Positions 53,758 to 62,639 of a stretch of DNA of 64,000 bases are shown in pieces. This stretch comes from Phycisphaeraceae bacterium (GTDB lineage: Bacteria; Planctomycetota; Phycisphaerae; Phycisphaerales; UBA1924). The DNA is taken from contig CP075368.1 in the NCBI GenBank assembly GCA_019454185.1, forward strand, positions 2,397,649-2,461,648. The letters run 5' to 3'. Numbering within the stretch: the first letter of the stretch is position 1; every line of letters begins with the position of its first letter. The notes beneath the pieces are model-generated. The model was not told the origin of the DNA. It saw only the letters and a list, made by a program, of their open reading frames with translations, and ran no database searches. Position numbers and translations under genes: made by a program.

Positions 53758-54411
53758 ATGGAACGGATCGAGGCGATCATTTTCGACTTTGACGGCGTGC
53801 TCGTGGATTCCGAGCCGCTGCACGAGTGGGCGATCCGGGAGGCGGTCTCGGAGCTCGGGTGGGCGTTCTCGCACGAGCAGTTCGTGGAGGGGATCGTGGG
53901 GCGCGGGGATGAGCGGGCGTTCGTGACGATCGCGGGGTGGAACGGGGGCGACCTGACGCAGGAGCGTGCGGCGGCGTTGCTGGCGCGGAAGCGTGCGCTG
54001 ATGGGGGAGGGAATTGCGGCGGGGCGGTACGAGGTGCAGGAGGGCGCGGCGGAGATCGTTGCGCTCGCGGCGGAGCGGTATCCGTTGGCGGTCTGCTCGG
54101 GGTCTCGGGCTTCGGTGGTGTGCGGGATGCTGGATGCGACGGGGCTGGCCCCCCACTTCCGACACGTTGTGACGGCGGATGATGTGACGCGGGCGAAGCC
54201 GGCGCCGGACGGGTATCTGCTCGCGGCGAGTCGTGTTGGTGTTGAGCCGGCGGGGTGCCTTGCGATCGAGGACACGCCGACGGGGATCGAAGCGGCGAAG
54301 GGCGCGGGGATGCGGGTGATCGGTGTGTGCCACACGTGTCCGGCGGCGGCGCTCCAGGAAGCGGACGAGGTGCTTCATCGGATCGGGGATCTGCGTTCAC
54401 GGCTGAGTTAG
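53758..54411 (+). CDS. HAD-family phosphatase / beta-phosphoglucomutase-like
   Basis: 217 aa from the ATG at 53758. AIIFDFDGVLVDSEPLHEWA (motif I), AVCSGSR (motif II), Lys in RAKPAPDGYLLAA (III) and AIEDTPTGIEAAKGAGM (IV), with a helical cap between residues 15 and 80 (subclass I). Could be a phosphoglycolate phosphatase or sugar-phosphate phosphatase/mutase. The C-terminus has the CHTC pair of unknown meaning. Confidence 0.9.
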   Translation: MERIEAIIFDFDGVLVDSEPLHEWAIREAVSELGWAFSHEQFVEGIVGRGDERAFVTIAGWNGGDLTQERAAALLARKRALMGEGIAAGRYEVQEGAAEIVALAAERYPLAVCSGSRASVVCGMLDATGLAPHFRHVVTADDVTRAKPAPDGYLLAASRVGVEPAGCLAIEDTPTGIEAAKGAGMRVIGVCHTCPAAALQEADEVLHRIGDLRSRLS

Positions 54412-54480
54412 ACGCGTTCGACCATGTGGTCTTGAGTGGGGCTCCACCAAGAGCGGTGCCATGGAAGAGCAGATCAAACA

Positions 54481-54508
54481 GGCCACGGCTCTGGAGAGCC
54501 GTGCCACC
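54481..54508. repeat. REP-type palindrome, family 2
   Basis: CACGGCTCT-GG-AGAGCCGTG followed by CCACC. Related to 35976-36003 by compensatory changes in the stem, which means the fold rather than the sequence is kept. Confidence 0.7.
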
Positions 54509-54524
54509 AAAGCAAAGGATGAGA

Positions 54525-54554
54525 AACGGGCTCCGGAACATACCGGAGCCCGTT
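54525..54554 (-). terminator. terminator of the DUF4114 gene
   Basis: A 12-bp perfect stem AACGGGCTCCGG / CCGGAGCCCGTT with a 6-base loop. Read on the minus strand it starts 31 bases after the stop at 54585 and is followed by TCTC. Strong candidate for an intrinsic terminator. Confidence 0.75.
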
Positions 54555-54584
54555 CGCACAGAAGGAGGTCGCGTTTGGTGGGGC

Positions 54585-55259
54585 TCAGCGGCGGCGGCGT
54601 CCCGCGATGACGCCGGCGAGGCCGAGGGCGGCGAGTGCGCCGGGTGTGGGGACCATGCCGGTCATGGCGACGACGCCGAAGTCGTTGTAGTCCTTGTCGC
54701 CGAGGTTCCAGAGGTCTTCCCAGGAGAGGATTCTGCCGCAGGAACGCAGGGTGCCGTTCTCATCGCGGATCATGAGTGAGACCATGTGGTCTTTGCCATC
54801 GGGGTTCATGCTGGTGACGCTGCGGTAGACGGTGCTGTTCACGCCGCCGTTGTCGCCGGAGTAGAAGGCGAGCCCGAAGAGTCCGCTGATGGAGAGGTCG
54901 GCGGCGTTCGGGAGGCCTGAGCTGGAGCCGCCGATGACCCAGGTGATGTCGGCGGGGTTGTCGGGCATGAAGTATCCGAGTTTGTGGTGGGGCGCGTGGC
55001 CGGCGCGCTGCCAGGAGACTTCCCAGTGCATGGACTCGGCGCCTCTGCACATCTTGAACCATTCGTCGGAGGTCTGATCGCCGGCGGACTCGAGGAAGCC
55101 GACGCTGCTGGTGTAGCCGGCGTCGTAGATGAGTTGCTGGAGGTTGGCGTTGGGGCCATCGGGGCTTGTGATGAGCTGGGCGGGATTGATGATGTCGGCG
55201 GAGGCGGAGACGGAGGCCAGGGCTCCGACAAGGCAGGCGAGCGTGTGGGTGGAGCGCAT
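54585..55259 (-). CDS. secreted DUF4114 protein with PEP-CTERM-like tail
   Basis: 224 aa. Signal peptide (MRSTHTLACLVGALASVSASA), a DUF4114-type domain with ILSWEDLWNLGDKDYNDFGVV near the end, and the tail VPTPGALAALGLAGVIAGRRRR: a Pro-containing motif, hydrophobic helix and basic end, as in PEP-CTERM sorting signals handled by exosortase. AAGGAG lies eight bases before the ATG. Likely surface or exopolysaccharide-associated. No exosortase gene is in the window. Confidence 0.82.
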   Translation of the reverse strand: MRSTHTLACLVGALASVSASADIINPAQLITSPDGPNANLQQLIYDAGYTSSVGFLESAGDQTSDEWFKMCRGAESMHWEVSWQRAGHAPHHKLGYFMPDNPADITWVIGGSSSGLPNAADLSISGLFGLAFYSGDNGGVNSTVYRSVTSMNPDGKDHMVSLMIRDENGTLRSCGRILSWEDLWNLGDKDYNDFGVVAMTGMVPTPGALAALGLAGVIAGRRRR

Positions 55260-55436
55260 CTTTGATTCTCCTTCGAGCGTGTGTGCGGTGTGTCTCGTGT
55301 GCTGGAGAAGAGTGCCACACGACGGGGCGGTTGCCAGCCGGAGGAGGGGGAGGAGGGGTCGAGAGGCGTGATCGGACCGTCGCGGGCGATGCGGGCGGCG
55401 CAGACGGACGGGGCGGGGGTCGTTATGCTGACGTGC

Positions 55437-56897
55437 ATGGCTACCTCGCTGCTTGCACGGCTGGCGTTGCGCTTTGACCGCGAGCGGGTGATGAGTCGGC
55501 GCGAGGTGCTGCGCGACTCGGTCGCGGCGGCATCGGCGGTGTTGCTGGGGGCGGGTATTGCGCGCGGGTCGATCGGCGGGCGGTCGGCGGGTCGGCGCGT
55601 GGTCGTGATCGGGGCGGGATTCGCGGGGCTCGCGGCGGCGCACGAGTTGTTGAGCGCGGGGCACGAGGTGACGGTTCTGGAGGCGCGGGCGCGTGTGGGC
55701 GGGCGTGTGCTGACGTTCCGCGACATGGTGCCGGGCAAGATCGTTGAGGGGGGCGGTGAGTTGATCGGCGCGAACCATCCCGCGTGGCTGGGGTATGCGA
55801 AGAGGTTCGGGCTGACGATGCGGGATGTCACGGAGGAGGATGGAGAGTTCCCGATTGTGCTGGGCGGGCGGATGCTTGACGCCCGTGAAGCGGAGGCGTT
55901 GTGGGAGGAGATGGATGGCGTGCTCTCGGCTCTGAATGACGCGGCGCGGGCGGTTGATCCCGTGCGTCCGTGGGAGAGCCCGGATGCCGAGGGGCTGGAT
56001 GCGCGTTCGATCGGCGAGTGGATCGACGGGTGTGGGTGCGGAGCGGAGTGCAGGAGCGCGCTGCACGCGCTGATCACGGCGGACAACGGCGTCGATTCGC
56101 AGGAGCAGAGCATGCTCGCGAATCTCGCGATGATCGCGGCGGGCGGGTTCGAGAGTTTCTGGACGGACTCGGAGGTGTATCGGTGTGCGGAGGGGAACCA
56201 GACGCTTGCGCACCGACTTGCGGGAGCGGTCGGTGCGGAACGGATCCGACTGAAGGCGGCGGTTGCGCGTGTGGAGCGGGGAGAGGCGGGCGTGCGCGTG
56301 ATGGTTGGTGAAGAGGTGATCGAGGCGGACGACGTGGTGCTTGCGACGACGCCGAGCGTGTGGGACGGGATAGCGTTTGATCCCCCGCTGCCGGACGCGC
56401 TTCGCGTGCAGATGGGGAGGAACACGAAGCACCTGACCGTGCTGTCGGGGCCGGTGTGGCGCGAGAGTGGACGCGGGCCGGACTCATTGTCTGATGGGCA
56501 CGTGCAACTGACGTGGCACGAGACGGACAATCAGGATTCCGCTGATGAGCGGCGCGTGGTGATGACGTCGTTCGCGGGAGGATCCGCGACGGATGCGCTG
56601 CGGGGGATGGAGCGATCGGCGCGGGAACGGGCGATTCTTGATCATCTTGAGCGCGTCTACCCGGGGGCGGGACGCGCGGCGTTGCTCTCTCGGGATATGG
56701 ACTGGCCCGGTGATGCGCTCACGGGGGGCAGTTACTCGTTCCCGGGGCTCGGGCAGTTGACACATTCCGGGCGAACGCTCGCGACCGGGATTGGGCGGCT
56801 GCACTTTGCGGGCGAGCATTGCTGCCCGGGATTCGTGGGGTATATGGAGGGCGCGCTGGAGAGCGGGATCGCTGTGGCGCGGAGGATTGGGATGTAG
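55437..56897 (+). CDS. flavin-containing amine oxidase family protein
   Basis: 486 aa. A Tat-like N-terminus (MSRREVLRDSVAAASAVLLGAG from residue 18; the start could also be there) and an FAD Rossmann motif VVVIGAGFAGLAAAHELLSAGHEVTVLEARARVGGR. The C-terminus HFAGEHCCPGFVGYMEGALESG is the second FAD-binding part of amine oxidases (MAO/PAO/phytoene desaturase superfamily). Substrate unknown. Probably exported folded with FAD. Confidence 0.85.
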   Translation: MATSLLARLALRFDRERVMSRREVLRDSVAAASAVLLGAGIARGSIGGRSAGRRVVVIGAGFAGLAAAHELLSAGHEVTVLEARARVGGRVLTFRDMVPGKIVEGGGELIGANHPAWLGYAKRFGLTMRDVTEEDGEFPIVLGGRMLDAREAEALWEEMDGVLSALNDAARAVDPVRPWESPDAEGLDARSIGEWIDGCGCGAECRSALHALITADNGVDSQEQSMLANLAMIAAGGFESFWTDSEVYRCAEGNQTLAHRLAGAVGAERIRLKAAVARVERGEAGVRVMVGEEVIEADDVVLATTPSVWDGIAFDPPLPDALRVQMGRNTKHLTVLSGPVWRESGRGPDSLSDGHVQLTWHETDNQDSADERRVVMTSFAGGSATDALRGMERSARERAILDHLERVYPGAGRAALLSRDMDWPGDALTGGSYSFPGLGQLTHSGRTLATGIGRLHFAGEHCCPGFVGYMEGALESGIAVARRIGM

Positions 56898-56930
56898 GCA
56901 ATGGGCAATGGGCGGGGATGATGCCGCTGC

Positions 56931-57995
56931 TTAGGCGGCGGCGGATGCGGTCTTGGCGCAGCCGGTGATGATGGAGATGGCGTGATCGACGTCTGTCTTT
57001 GCGACGTCGAGGTGGAGCACGGCGCGGATGCGTTGGGGGCCGTTGGCAAGGACCAGGAGGCCTGCTGCTTTGAGCCGGTCGCAGAACTGCGCAGCGGTTC
57101 CGAGCGAGGGATCGACGTCGAAGAAGACCATGTTGGTCTGCACGGCCTCCATGTCGACCGAGAGTCCGGGGGTGTTGGCAAGGGCCGCGGCGAGCTTTCT
57201 GGCTGCGGCGTGGTCTTCGGCGAGGCGGTCGACGTGATGATCGAGAGCGTGGAGCGCGGCGGCGGCGAGGATGCCGGACTGGCGCATGGTGCCTCCGAAC
57301 ATCTTGCGGAAGCGATGGACGCGGGTGATGAGTTCCTTGCTTCCGGCGACGGCGGAGCCGACGGGCGCGCCGAGTCCCTTGCTGAAGCAGCATGAGATGG
57401 TGTCGAAGGAGCGTGCCCAGGTTCCGACGGGGATGCCTGTGGCGACGGAGGCGTTCCAGATGCGTGCGCCGTCGAGGTGGGCCCTCATGCCAAGTTCGTG
57501 CGTCTTCTTGGCGACGGCTTCGGCCTGCGCGAGGGGCCAGATGGTGCCGCCGCCCCGGTTGTTGGTGTTCTCCACGATGACGAGCTTGGACCATGAGAAG
57601 TGGTGGCTGCGGGGGCGGAAGGCGGCCTCGACGTCGTGGGCGGTGAAGAGGCCGTGGCGGCCGCTGAGTCCCTTGACCATGACGCCGGAGAGCGCCGCGG
57701 GTGAGCCGGTCTCGTAGTGGATGATGTGCCCGTTCTCGTGGCAGATGACCTCGTCGCCGGATTCGCAGTGGGCGCGGATGGCGGTTTGGTTGGCCATGGT
57801 GCCGCTGGGGACGAAGACGGCGGCTTCCTTGCCCATCATGGCGGCGATGCGCTCTTGGAGTTTGATCACGGTGGGGTCGTCGCCGAGCACATCGTCGCCG
57901 ACCTCGGCATCTGCCATGGCCTGACGCATCGCCTTGGTGGGGCGGGTGACGGTGTCGGAGCGCATGTCGATGGGGCGGTCGGCGTGGGTGCTCAT
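56931..57995 (-). CDS. ltaE: low-specificity L-threonine aldolase
   Basis: 354 aa, PLP-dependent fold type I. Starts IDMRSDTVTRPTKAMRQAM, keeps DDPTVIKLQE, FVPSGTMANQTA and HLDGARIWNA, and carries the PLP lysine in CCFSKGLGAPVGS (Lys206). Cleaves L-threonine or L-allo-threonine to glycine and acetaldehyde. Its promoter faces away from hsp20. Confidence 0.93.
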   Translation of the reverse strand: MSTHADRPIDMRSDTVTRPTKAMRQAMADAEVGDDVLGDDPTVIKLQERIAAMMGKEAAVFVPSGTMANQTAIRAHCESGDEVICHENGHIIHYETGSPAALSGVMVKGLSGRHGLFTAHDVEAAFRPRSHHFSWSKLVIVENTNNRGGGTIWPLAQAEAVAKKTHELGMRAHLDGARIWNASVATGIPVGTWARSFDTISCCFSKGLGAPVGSAVAGSKELITRVHRFRKMFGGTMRQSGILAAAALHALDHHVDRLAEDHAAARKLAAALANTPGLSVDMEAVQTNMVFFDVDPSLGTAAQFCDRLKAAGLLVLANGPQRIRAVLHLDVAKTDVDHAISIITGCAKTASAAA

Positions 57996-58088
57996 GGATG
58001 GCTCGTGTGTGGGGAGATGGATGCGAATGGGCGTTCGGACGAACGGATGTTCGGCGGATCCGGGTATGGACTGACGAGTTTATGCGGT

Positions 58089-58102
58089 CTGCCAACGTGG
58101 CA
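58089..58102 (+). promoter_or_regulatory. candidate activator site upstream of hsp20
   Basis: CTGCCA-ACG-TGGCA, matching the dnaK site at 41993-42009 in both arms and in the 3-base spacer, and centred 92 bp before the -24 element (89 bp at dnaK). Followed 5 bases on by CGTGTGCGGGGCGT, also shared with dnaK. Confidence 0.7.
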
Positions 58103-58187
58103 TCCCCGTGTGCGGGGCGTCGCAAGAGTTGCAGCGGATCGGCGGGAGTTTCGTTGGTCCGGCGGCGTTATTGGCGGCCGCGGGGTG

Positions 58188-58202
58188 TGGCACATCGGTT
58201 GC
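58188..58202 (+). promoter_or_regulatory. sigma-54 promoter of hsp20
   Basis: TGGCAC-ATCGG-TTGC followed by AA, a perfect -24/-12 element, 117 bases before the hsp20 start. Aligns with the dnaK promoter including the trailing A residues. Confidence 0.85.
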
Positions 58203-58319
58203 AAGAGTGGGTGTGTGAAGTGAGCCACCCGGTTCGGGCACGGGTCCGAGCGTGGAGATGAAGGTGTGGCGACCGACCAGTCAGAGCATCACCAGCACAT
58301 TCGATAAGGAGGCATGACC

Positions 58320-58754
58320 ATGCGAACCCTGATTCGACGCACCCCTGTTGAGGTTCCCCAGTTCTCTTCGCTGCTGAACCATGTGTTCAGCGATCCCTTC
58401 TTCGGCGGCGTGGCGACGATCACGGACGACGAGGGGACACTGGCGATCGACGTGTCGGAGGACGAACAGCACGTCTTTGTGCGCGCGTCGCTGCCGGGCT
58501 TTGCGAAGGAGGACGTGAGCATCGAGGTGCATGACAGCGTGCTCTCGATCAGGGCGGAGCGCAGCGAGGAGAAGGAAGAGAAGAACGAGAAGTTCTACCG
58601 GCGTGAGCGGCGATTCGGCTCGATGAGCCGCTCGGTCGCGTTGCCGAGTCCGGTGCGAGAGGGAGAGGCGACTGCGGAGTTGAAGGATGGCGTGCTGACG
58701 GTTCAGATCCCGCGTGTCGCGGAGAAGACGCCGAAGCGGATCGCCATCAACTGA
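58320..58754 (+). CDS. hsp20: small heat-shock protein Hsp20
   Basis: 144 aa, from the ATG at 58320 that lies seven bases after AAGGAGG (the ATG at 58314 is too close). Alpha-crystallin domain ~40-140: FVRASLPGFAKEDVSIEVHDSVLSIRAER, ATAELKDGVLTVQIPRV, and a short IAIN tail instead of the usual IxI motif. An ATP-independent holdase that passes clients to DnaK; it shares the promoter architecture of dnaK. Confidence 0.95.
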   Translation: MRTLIRRTPVEVPQFSSLLNHVFSDPFFGGVATITDDEGTLAIDVSEDEQHVFVRASLPGFAKEDVSIEVHDSVLSIRAERSEEKEEKNEKFYRRERRFGSMSRSVALPSPVREGEATAELKDGVLTVQIPRVAEKTPKRIAIN

Positions 58755-58793
58755 TTGATCGGGCGTATGCCCTCAGAAGTGATCGCGTGAGTG

Positions 58794-58821
58794 GCGGCCC
58801 GGTTCAGGTGAGCCGGGCCGC
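58794..58821. terminator. shared terminator of hsp20 and bfd-like gene
   Basis: GCGGCCCGG and CCGGGCCGC, a 9-bp perfect stem with a 10-base loop, 40 bases after hsp20, followed by TTGTG. The stop codon of the convergent ferredoxin gene lies in the loop. Confidence 0.6.
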
Positions 58822-59058
58822 TTGTGCGCGCGGAGCGGGCTGGGTGTTGAGAAGGGCGGCGAACTGGGCCCCGGTGAGGACGGGGAACTCGGTGCGTCCG
58901 GTTTTGAGCATGAGTTGGATGTAGGGGACGCAGGTGCCGCAGCCCGTGCCGCAGCCGGTGCGCTTGGAGAGCGTGTCGAGATCCGGCCCGACCTGCTGGG
59001 CGAGGTCTTTGAGTTCGGCGAAGGTCACGTCGTGGCAGACGCAGCGTGTGACGGGCAT
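58804..59058 (-). CDS. BFD-type [2Fe-2S] ferredoxin-like protein
   Basis: 84 aa. Four Cys arranged as CVC...CGTGC-GTC (Cys6, Cys8, Cys38 region), the bacterioferritin-associated ferredoxin fold that binds one [2Fe-2S]. Such domains help release iron from bacterioferritin or act in nitrite/assimilatory reductases; here it is a free small protein. Convergent with hsp20. Confidence 0.85.
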   Translation of the reverse strand: MPVTRCVCHDVTFAELKDLAQQVGPDLDTLSKRTGCGTGCGTCVPYIQLMLKTGRTEFPVLTGAQFAALLNTQPAPRAQAARLT

Positions 59059-59167
59059 CGCGTGTTGCTCCTGTTCGTTCCTGACAGAGACGCGAACGGG
59101 CCGTGTGGTGCTTGGTGCCGGGGCGAACTCTTCGGGTGGATTCGTGCCAATGGGGTGATCGGACGCA

Positions 59168-60049
59168 TTATCGCCAGCGCTTCCAGTCCGGGATGTAGGC
59201 GGGGTCGTTGGCCGCGCCGACCGAGCCGACGCGGTGCGAGGGTTGGATGATCCAGTCGGGCTGGGCGTTGTGCGTTCGGGCCGAGCCGTCCGCCATTGCG
59301 GTGGCGGCGTTCCCGGTGTAGCCGGGGCGGGCTCCGGCGGCGACGCCGTGGCGGAAGGCCGTCGTCGGGTGTGGATTCGGCTCCCAGAGCCCGGAGCCCC
59401 TGTAGAGCATGGGAGGATCGAGGAGCGCGGTGCTTCGGCCGGGTCTTGTGGCGTTTGTGACGAGGAGTGTGTCGGCGAAGACGAGCAGGTCTGCGGGGCG
59501 TTCGATGTCGTGGAGTCGCTTCCAGGGCTGCCGGCAGATCGTGCCGGACCAGCCGGGGGTCTTGTCGGGCGTGAGGTAGTAGCCGTTGTAGCCGTAGGTG
59601 CTCGTGATGCGTTCGACTTCGGGAATGGACGAGCTTCCCTGGGGGATGTAGGTGCCGATCGGCTGCGAGGGGCACTCGAAGACGGAGCGTTCTCCGAGCC
59701 ATCCGGCGAGATAGGGGGAGATCAGTCCGGCGGCGTGGTCGATCGTGCCGGTTGATGCGCCGTCGGTTCCCCACCAGAAGATGCCGTCTCCGCTGCCGAC
59801 ATCGCGTTCGTCGGTGTATGCGAGTGGCATCGCGTGCTCGCGATGGTCGTGCGCGTACATCATCCAGGCGAGGCCGAGCTGTCGCTGATTGGAGAGGCAG
59901 ACGACGGTTCGCGCGGCTTCTCTGGAGGAGCCGAGGCCGGGGAGGATGATGCCGAGGAGGAGCGCGATCACGGCGACGGAGACGAGCGCCTCGACGAGCG
60001 TGAATGCGCGCGGGCGGATGGTGAGGCGCGGTACGGGGCGTCGGTTCAT
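59168..60049 (-). CDS. prepilin-like protein with N-terminal methylation motif
   Basis: 293 aa. Type II pseudopilin start: FTLVEALVSVAVIALLLGIILPGL, with the prepilin peptidase site before Phe and Glu at +5. The tail has FRHGVAAGARPGYTG...ATAMADGSA, the H-X-DG pattern of the planctomycete DUF1559-like secreted family. Third gene of the riboswitch-led operon: the ATG at 60049 overlaps the previous stop (ATGA). Exact role unknown; it is expected at the cell surface. Confidence 0.8.
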   Translation of the reverse strand: MNRRPVPRLTIRPRAFTLVEALVSVAVIALLLGIILPGLGSSREAARTVVCLSNQRQLGLAWMMYAHDHREHAMPLAYTDERDVGSGDGIFWWGTDGASTGTIDHAAGLISPYLAGWLGERSVFECPSQPIGTYIPQGSSSIPEVERITSTYGYNGYYLTPDKTPGWSGTICRQPWKRLHDIERPADLLVFADTLLVTNATRPGRSTALLDPPMLYRGSGLWEPNPHPTTAFRHGVAAGARPGYTGNAATAMADGSARTHNAQPDWIIQPSHRVGSVGAANDPAYIPDWKRWR

Positions 60050-61653
60050 CGGTGTCCCCTGACGCCGAGCGGGCCGGCCATGTCGCGATGCTCATCGCGT
60101 CTGATCTCTTCGATGAGCAGGCGTCGATCGGCATCGTTGGTGATGCCGTTGCGATCGATATCGCGCGTGCCGGGGACAGGACCGGACGCTTCCCAGGCGT
60201 GGAGGTCTTCGGCGTCGATCCATCCGTCGCGGTTGACATCCAGATCCGGCCCGAAGGCGTGGAGCCCTCCGGCGCCGATGGTGTAGACGGATGCTCCGAC
60301 GAGCGCGGGTGTGCTGCCCGCGCCGATGAACGTCTGCACAATGAACGAAGGGGAGCTGGGTGCGACGGAGAGATCGATGAGGCGGAGGTTGGTGCAGGGC
60401 GCTGCGGTGCCGGTGCCCGTCGGAAGCGTGCCGACGAGGAGGTGTGCGGAGGTCGTGGTGGTGATGGCGACTGGCTGATGGGTCCAGCCGCCGACCGAGA
60501 GGTACTCGCCGGTATCTCGGAGCCCGTTCGAGTTTGCGTCGATCCATGTGGCGATTGCGCTGTCCCAGAGTTGGGTTGCGTCGGAGCCGTTGTCCTGGAA
60601 GAGTTGGATGGAGGGTGATGCGCCGAAGCCGGCGATGCCGCCGGAGAGGATGATGCGACCGTTGTCGAGGATGATGGGGATCGCGTCGGTGCGGTTGCAA
60701 GGCACGCTCCAGAGGAGCGAGCCGGAAGCGGCGTCGAGTTTGACGAGGTTGGCGGCGTTCTGCCCGCCGCCGAAGGCGTAGGAGGCGGCAAAGGCGTTGC
60801 CTTCTTTGATCGAGAGACCGCCGAAGAAGCCGAACGGCTCGGTGTTCTGGTATACCCAGAGCGGCGCGTGTGGAGCGGTCGCGCGGGCGTCGAAGGCGAG
60901 GATGGAGCCGGCGGAGAATCCGAACTCGCCGACAGTGGCGACGAAGATTCTGCCGCCCGCGTATGCGGGTGAGTTGCCGGATGTGCCCCCGATGACCGTT
61001 GACCAGAGGATCTGTCCGGGTGCGTGGGGGTTGCGTGCGGCGTCGAAGGGGTCGGCGTTGATGCAGTAGAGACGGCCGGACATGCCGAAGCCGTCGGCGT
61101 CGGTGATGAAGATGCGGCGCGGGGCTTCGGGGGTGAGCAGAGGAGAGGCGTTGACGATGTTCCGAGAGAGCGTGGCGGACCAGTTCTGCGTGCCGGAATC
61201 GGCATCGAACGAGAGCACGCGGTTTCCGGCGGCGACGATGATGTTGTTCGACCCCTCGTCGATCGCGGGCGAAGACCATGAGTCGGTCACGGGGTTGGGG
61301 ACGGGGGAACTCCAGAGGCATGCGCCGTCGGCGCGACGAAATGCGAAGAGACGGCTGATGCCGCCTGAGCGGCCGAGTGCGTAGAGACGCTGGCGATCGA
61401 CGACCGGGCCGGACTGGCCGTTGAAGGTGATGGGTCGATCGGCCTCATCGACGGAAGCGATCCAAAGGGGCGCGGCAACGTTTACCGCTGCCACGCCCCA
61501 CTCTCCAACGAGGCCCGGGCGGGCCTCGCTCCTCGCGTAGTGTGTCCAGAACGTCTGCGCTGACGCGACGGGCGCGTGGAGCGCGAGCAACAAGGCGCAC
61601 GCGCGTGCGGCGCGGCGGCGAGTTGCCAAGACTCTTCCGGACGAGGGATTCAC
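60046..61653 (-). CDS. secreted PQQ-type beta-propeller with EF-hand/dockerin-like C-terminus
   Basis: 535 aa from a GTG at 61653 (GTGA overlap with the upstream stop). Signal peptide (~1-33, ending VASAQ). Repeated blades of the PQQ/BamB kind: RLFAFRRADGACLWSSPVP, VLSFDADSGTQNWSATL, LVKLDAASGSLLWSVPC, about eight units in ~40-470. The C-terminus DVNRDGWIDAEDLHAW and DIDRNGITNDADRRLL contains two Ca-binding DxDxDG-like loops, as in dockerins. Probably an extracellular binding protein. No catalytic residues are evident. Confidence 0.8.
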   Translation of the reverse strand: MNPSSGRVLATRRRAARACALLLALHAPVASAQTFWTHYARSEARPGLVGEWGVAAVNVAAPLWIASVDEADRPITFNGQSGPVVDRQRLYALGRSGGISRLFAFRRADGACLWSSPVPNPVTDSWSSPAIDEGSNNIIVAAGNRVLSFDADSGTQNWSATLSRNIVNASPLLTPEAPRRIFITDADGFGMSGRLYCINADPFDAARNPHAPGQILWSTVIGGTSGNSPAYAGGRIFVATVGEFGFSAGSILAFDARATAPHAPLWVYQNTEPFGFFGGLSIKEGNAFAASYAFGGGQNAANLVKLDAASGSLLWSVPCNRTDAIPIILDNGRIILSGGIAGFGASPSIQLFQDNGSDATQLWDSAIATWIDANSNGLRDTGEYLSVGGWTHQPVAITTTTSAHLLVGTLPTGTGTAAPCTNLRLIDLSVAPSSPSFIVQTFIGAGSTPALVGASVYTIGAGGLHAFGPDLDVNRDGWIDAEDLHAWEASGPVPGTRDIDRNGITNDADRRLLIEEIRRDEHRDMAGPLGVRGHR

Positions 61654-62465
61654 GAGCGGCGTCTCCGCGGCGCGACGAATGATGCGGCGAGGATGAGCGT
61701 GAGCGAACCTGGCGCGGGGATTGCGGCGACGCGTGAGAGGGCGTCGATCTCGATGGCGGAGGTGCCGAAGGGGTTGCTGATGCGGACGTAGTTGACGACA
61801 GAGAGGCCGTACGCGCCGATATCGATGCCGGTGCCTCCTCCGGAGCCGTTGTACGCGTCGAGGACCTGTGTGTAGTTCATTCCGGTGAAGTCGATGGATG
61901 GATCGACGGGGAGGCGGAAGTTGGAGGGGACTGAGCCGCGTGTGAGGGCGAAGGGGTCGGTGAGATCGCTGTATCCGATGGTCGGGATCGTGCCATCGGG
62001 GACGACTCCTGTGGCGGTGACCCAGTGGAGACCGTCGGCGCTGAGTTCGACAACGCCGCCCTCGGAGAAGATTCCACCGACGATGCCGTTGGGGTAATCG
62101 GCATCGATGAAGGATGTGTTGCCGAAGATGAGGATGTCGATGCCGAAGGGGTTGTTCGGGTTGTCGCGGACGGGCGTGTCGAAGCCGAGGACGATGTGGC
62201 CGCCCGTGCCGATGGAGACGACCTGGTCGTAGTTGAACGCGCCGTTGAAGGCGGTGACTGCGGATGGGTAGAGGAACTCGGCGTTGTCTCCTGTGAAGCG
62301 AGAGGGGCGTCCGAGCGCGGAGGCGGGGTCTGTGTAGTTGAGCGCGGGATTCGATCCGGCGTTGTAGGTGAGCCATTGGGTGGCGTATGGAGAGGAGGCG
62401 TGTGCCGACCCTGTGAGTGCGGAGAGCGCGACGATGGATGAGACGATGGTGAGACGACGATTCAT
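61650..62465 (-). CDS. secreted PEP-CTERM-like protein, first gene of the riboswitch operon
   Basis: 271 aa from the ATG at 62465. Signal peptide MNRRLTIVSSIVALSALTGSAHA; a beta-rich body with DNPNNPFGIDILIFGNTSFIDADYPNG and VVELSADGLHWV, the pattern of planctomycete 'cell-surface' proteins; C-terminal sorting tail IPAPGSLTLILAASFVAPRRRRS (PxPG, hydrophobic helix, Arg cluster). Exosortase processing is predicted. The stop overlaps the propeller start. Expression should respond to cobalamin through the upstream riboswitch. Confidence 0.78.
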   Translation of the reverse strand: MNRRLTIVSSIVALSALTGSAHASSPYATQWLTYNAGSNPALNYTDPASALGRPSRFTGDNAEFLYPSAVTAFNGAFNYDQVVSIGTGGHIVLGFDTPVRDNPNNPFGIDILIFGNTSFIDADYPNGIVGGIFSEGGVVELSADGLHWVTATGVVPDGTIPTIGYSDLTDPFALTRGSVPSNFRLPVDPSIDFTGMNYTQVLDAYNGSGGGTGIDIGAYGLSVVNYVRISNPFGTSAIEIDALSRVAAIPAPGSLTLILAASFVAPRRRRS

Positions 62466-62639
62466 TGCGTGACCGGTCCTGCGCCAGCGGCGCGTTTGCA
62501 CGGTGATTCGCGCACCGTGACTCCCGACGGGGACAACCCGTGGCGTCTCGCGGGGGACCGGTTCTCAACGGGAATATCGGCGCGGGAGCGAACGCCGATG
62601 ACCGCCGAGGCCCCAGTCGCGAGGGCCACACGACAAACA
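62466..62639 (-). promoter_or_regulatory. expression platform of the cobalamin riboswitch
   Basis: Read on the minus strand: ACCGGTCC (62562-62555) is exactly complementary to GGACCGGT (62479-62472), which overlaps the AGGA ribosome site 11 bases before the ATG. This suits translational control. Two other stems, ATCGGCG/CGCCGAT (62576-62599) and CACGGTG/CACCGTG (62499-62519), lie between. Confidence 0.5.

Larger units (their letters stand above)
57996..58319 (+). promoter_or_regulatory. regulatory region between ltaE and hsp20
   Basis: 324 bp without a gene, holding the sigma-54 promoter (58188-58202), the activator-site inverted repeat (58089-58102), the shared 14-mer (58107-58120) and a ~100-nt hsp20 leader. 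A second GCAAGAGTTGC half-palindrome lies at 58122-58132. Confidence 0.7.
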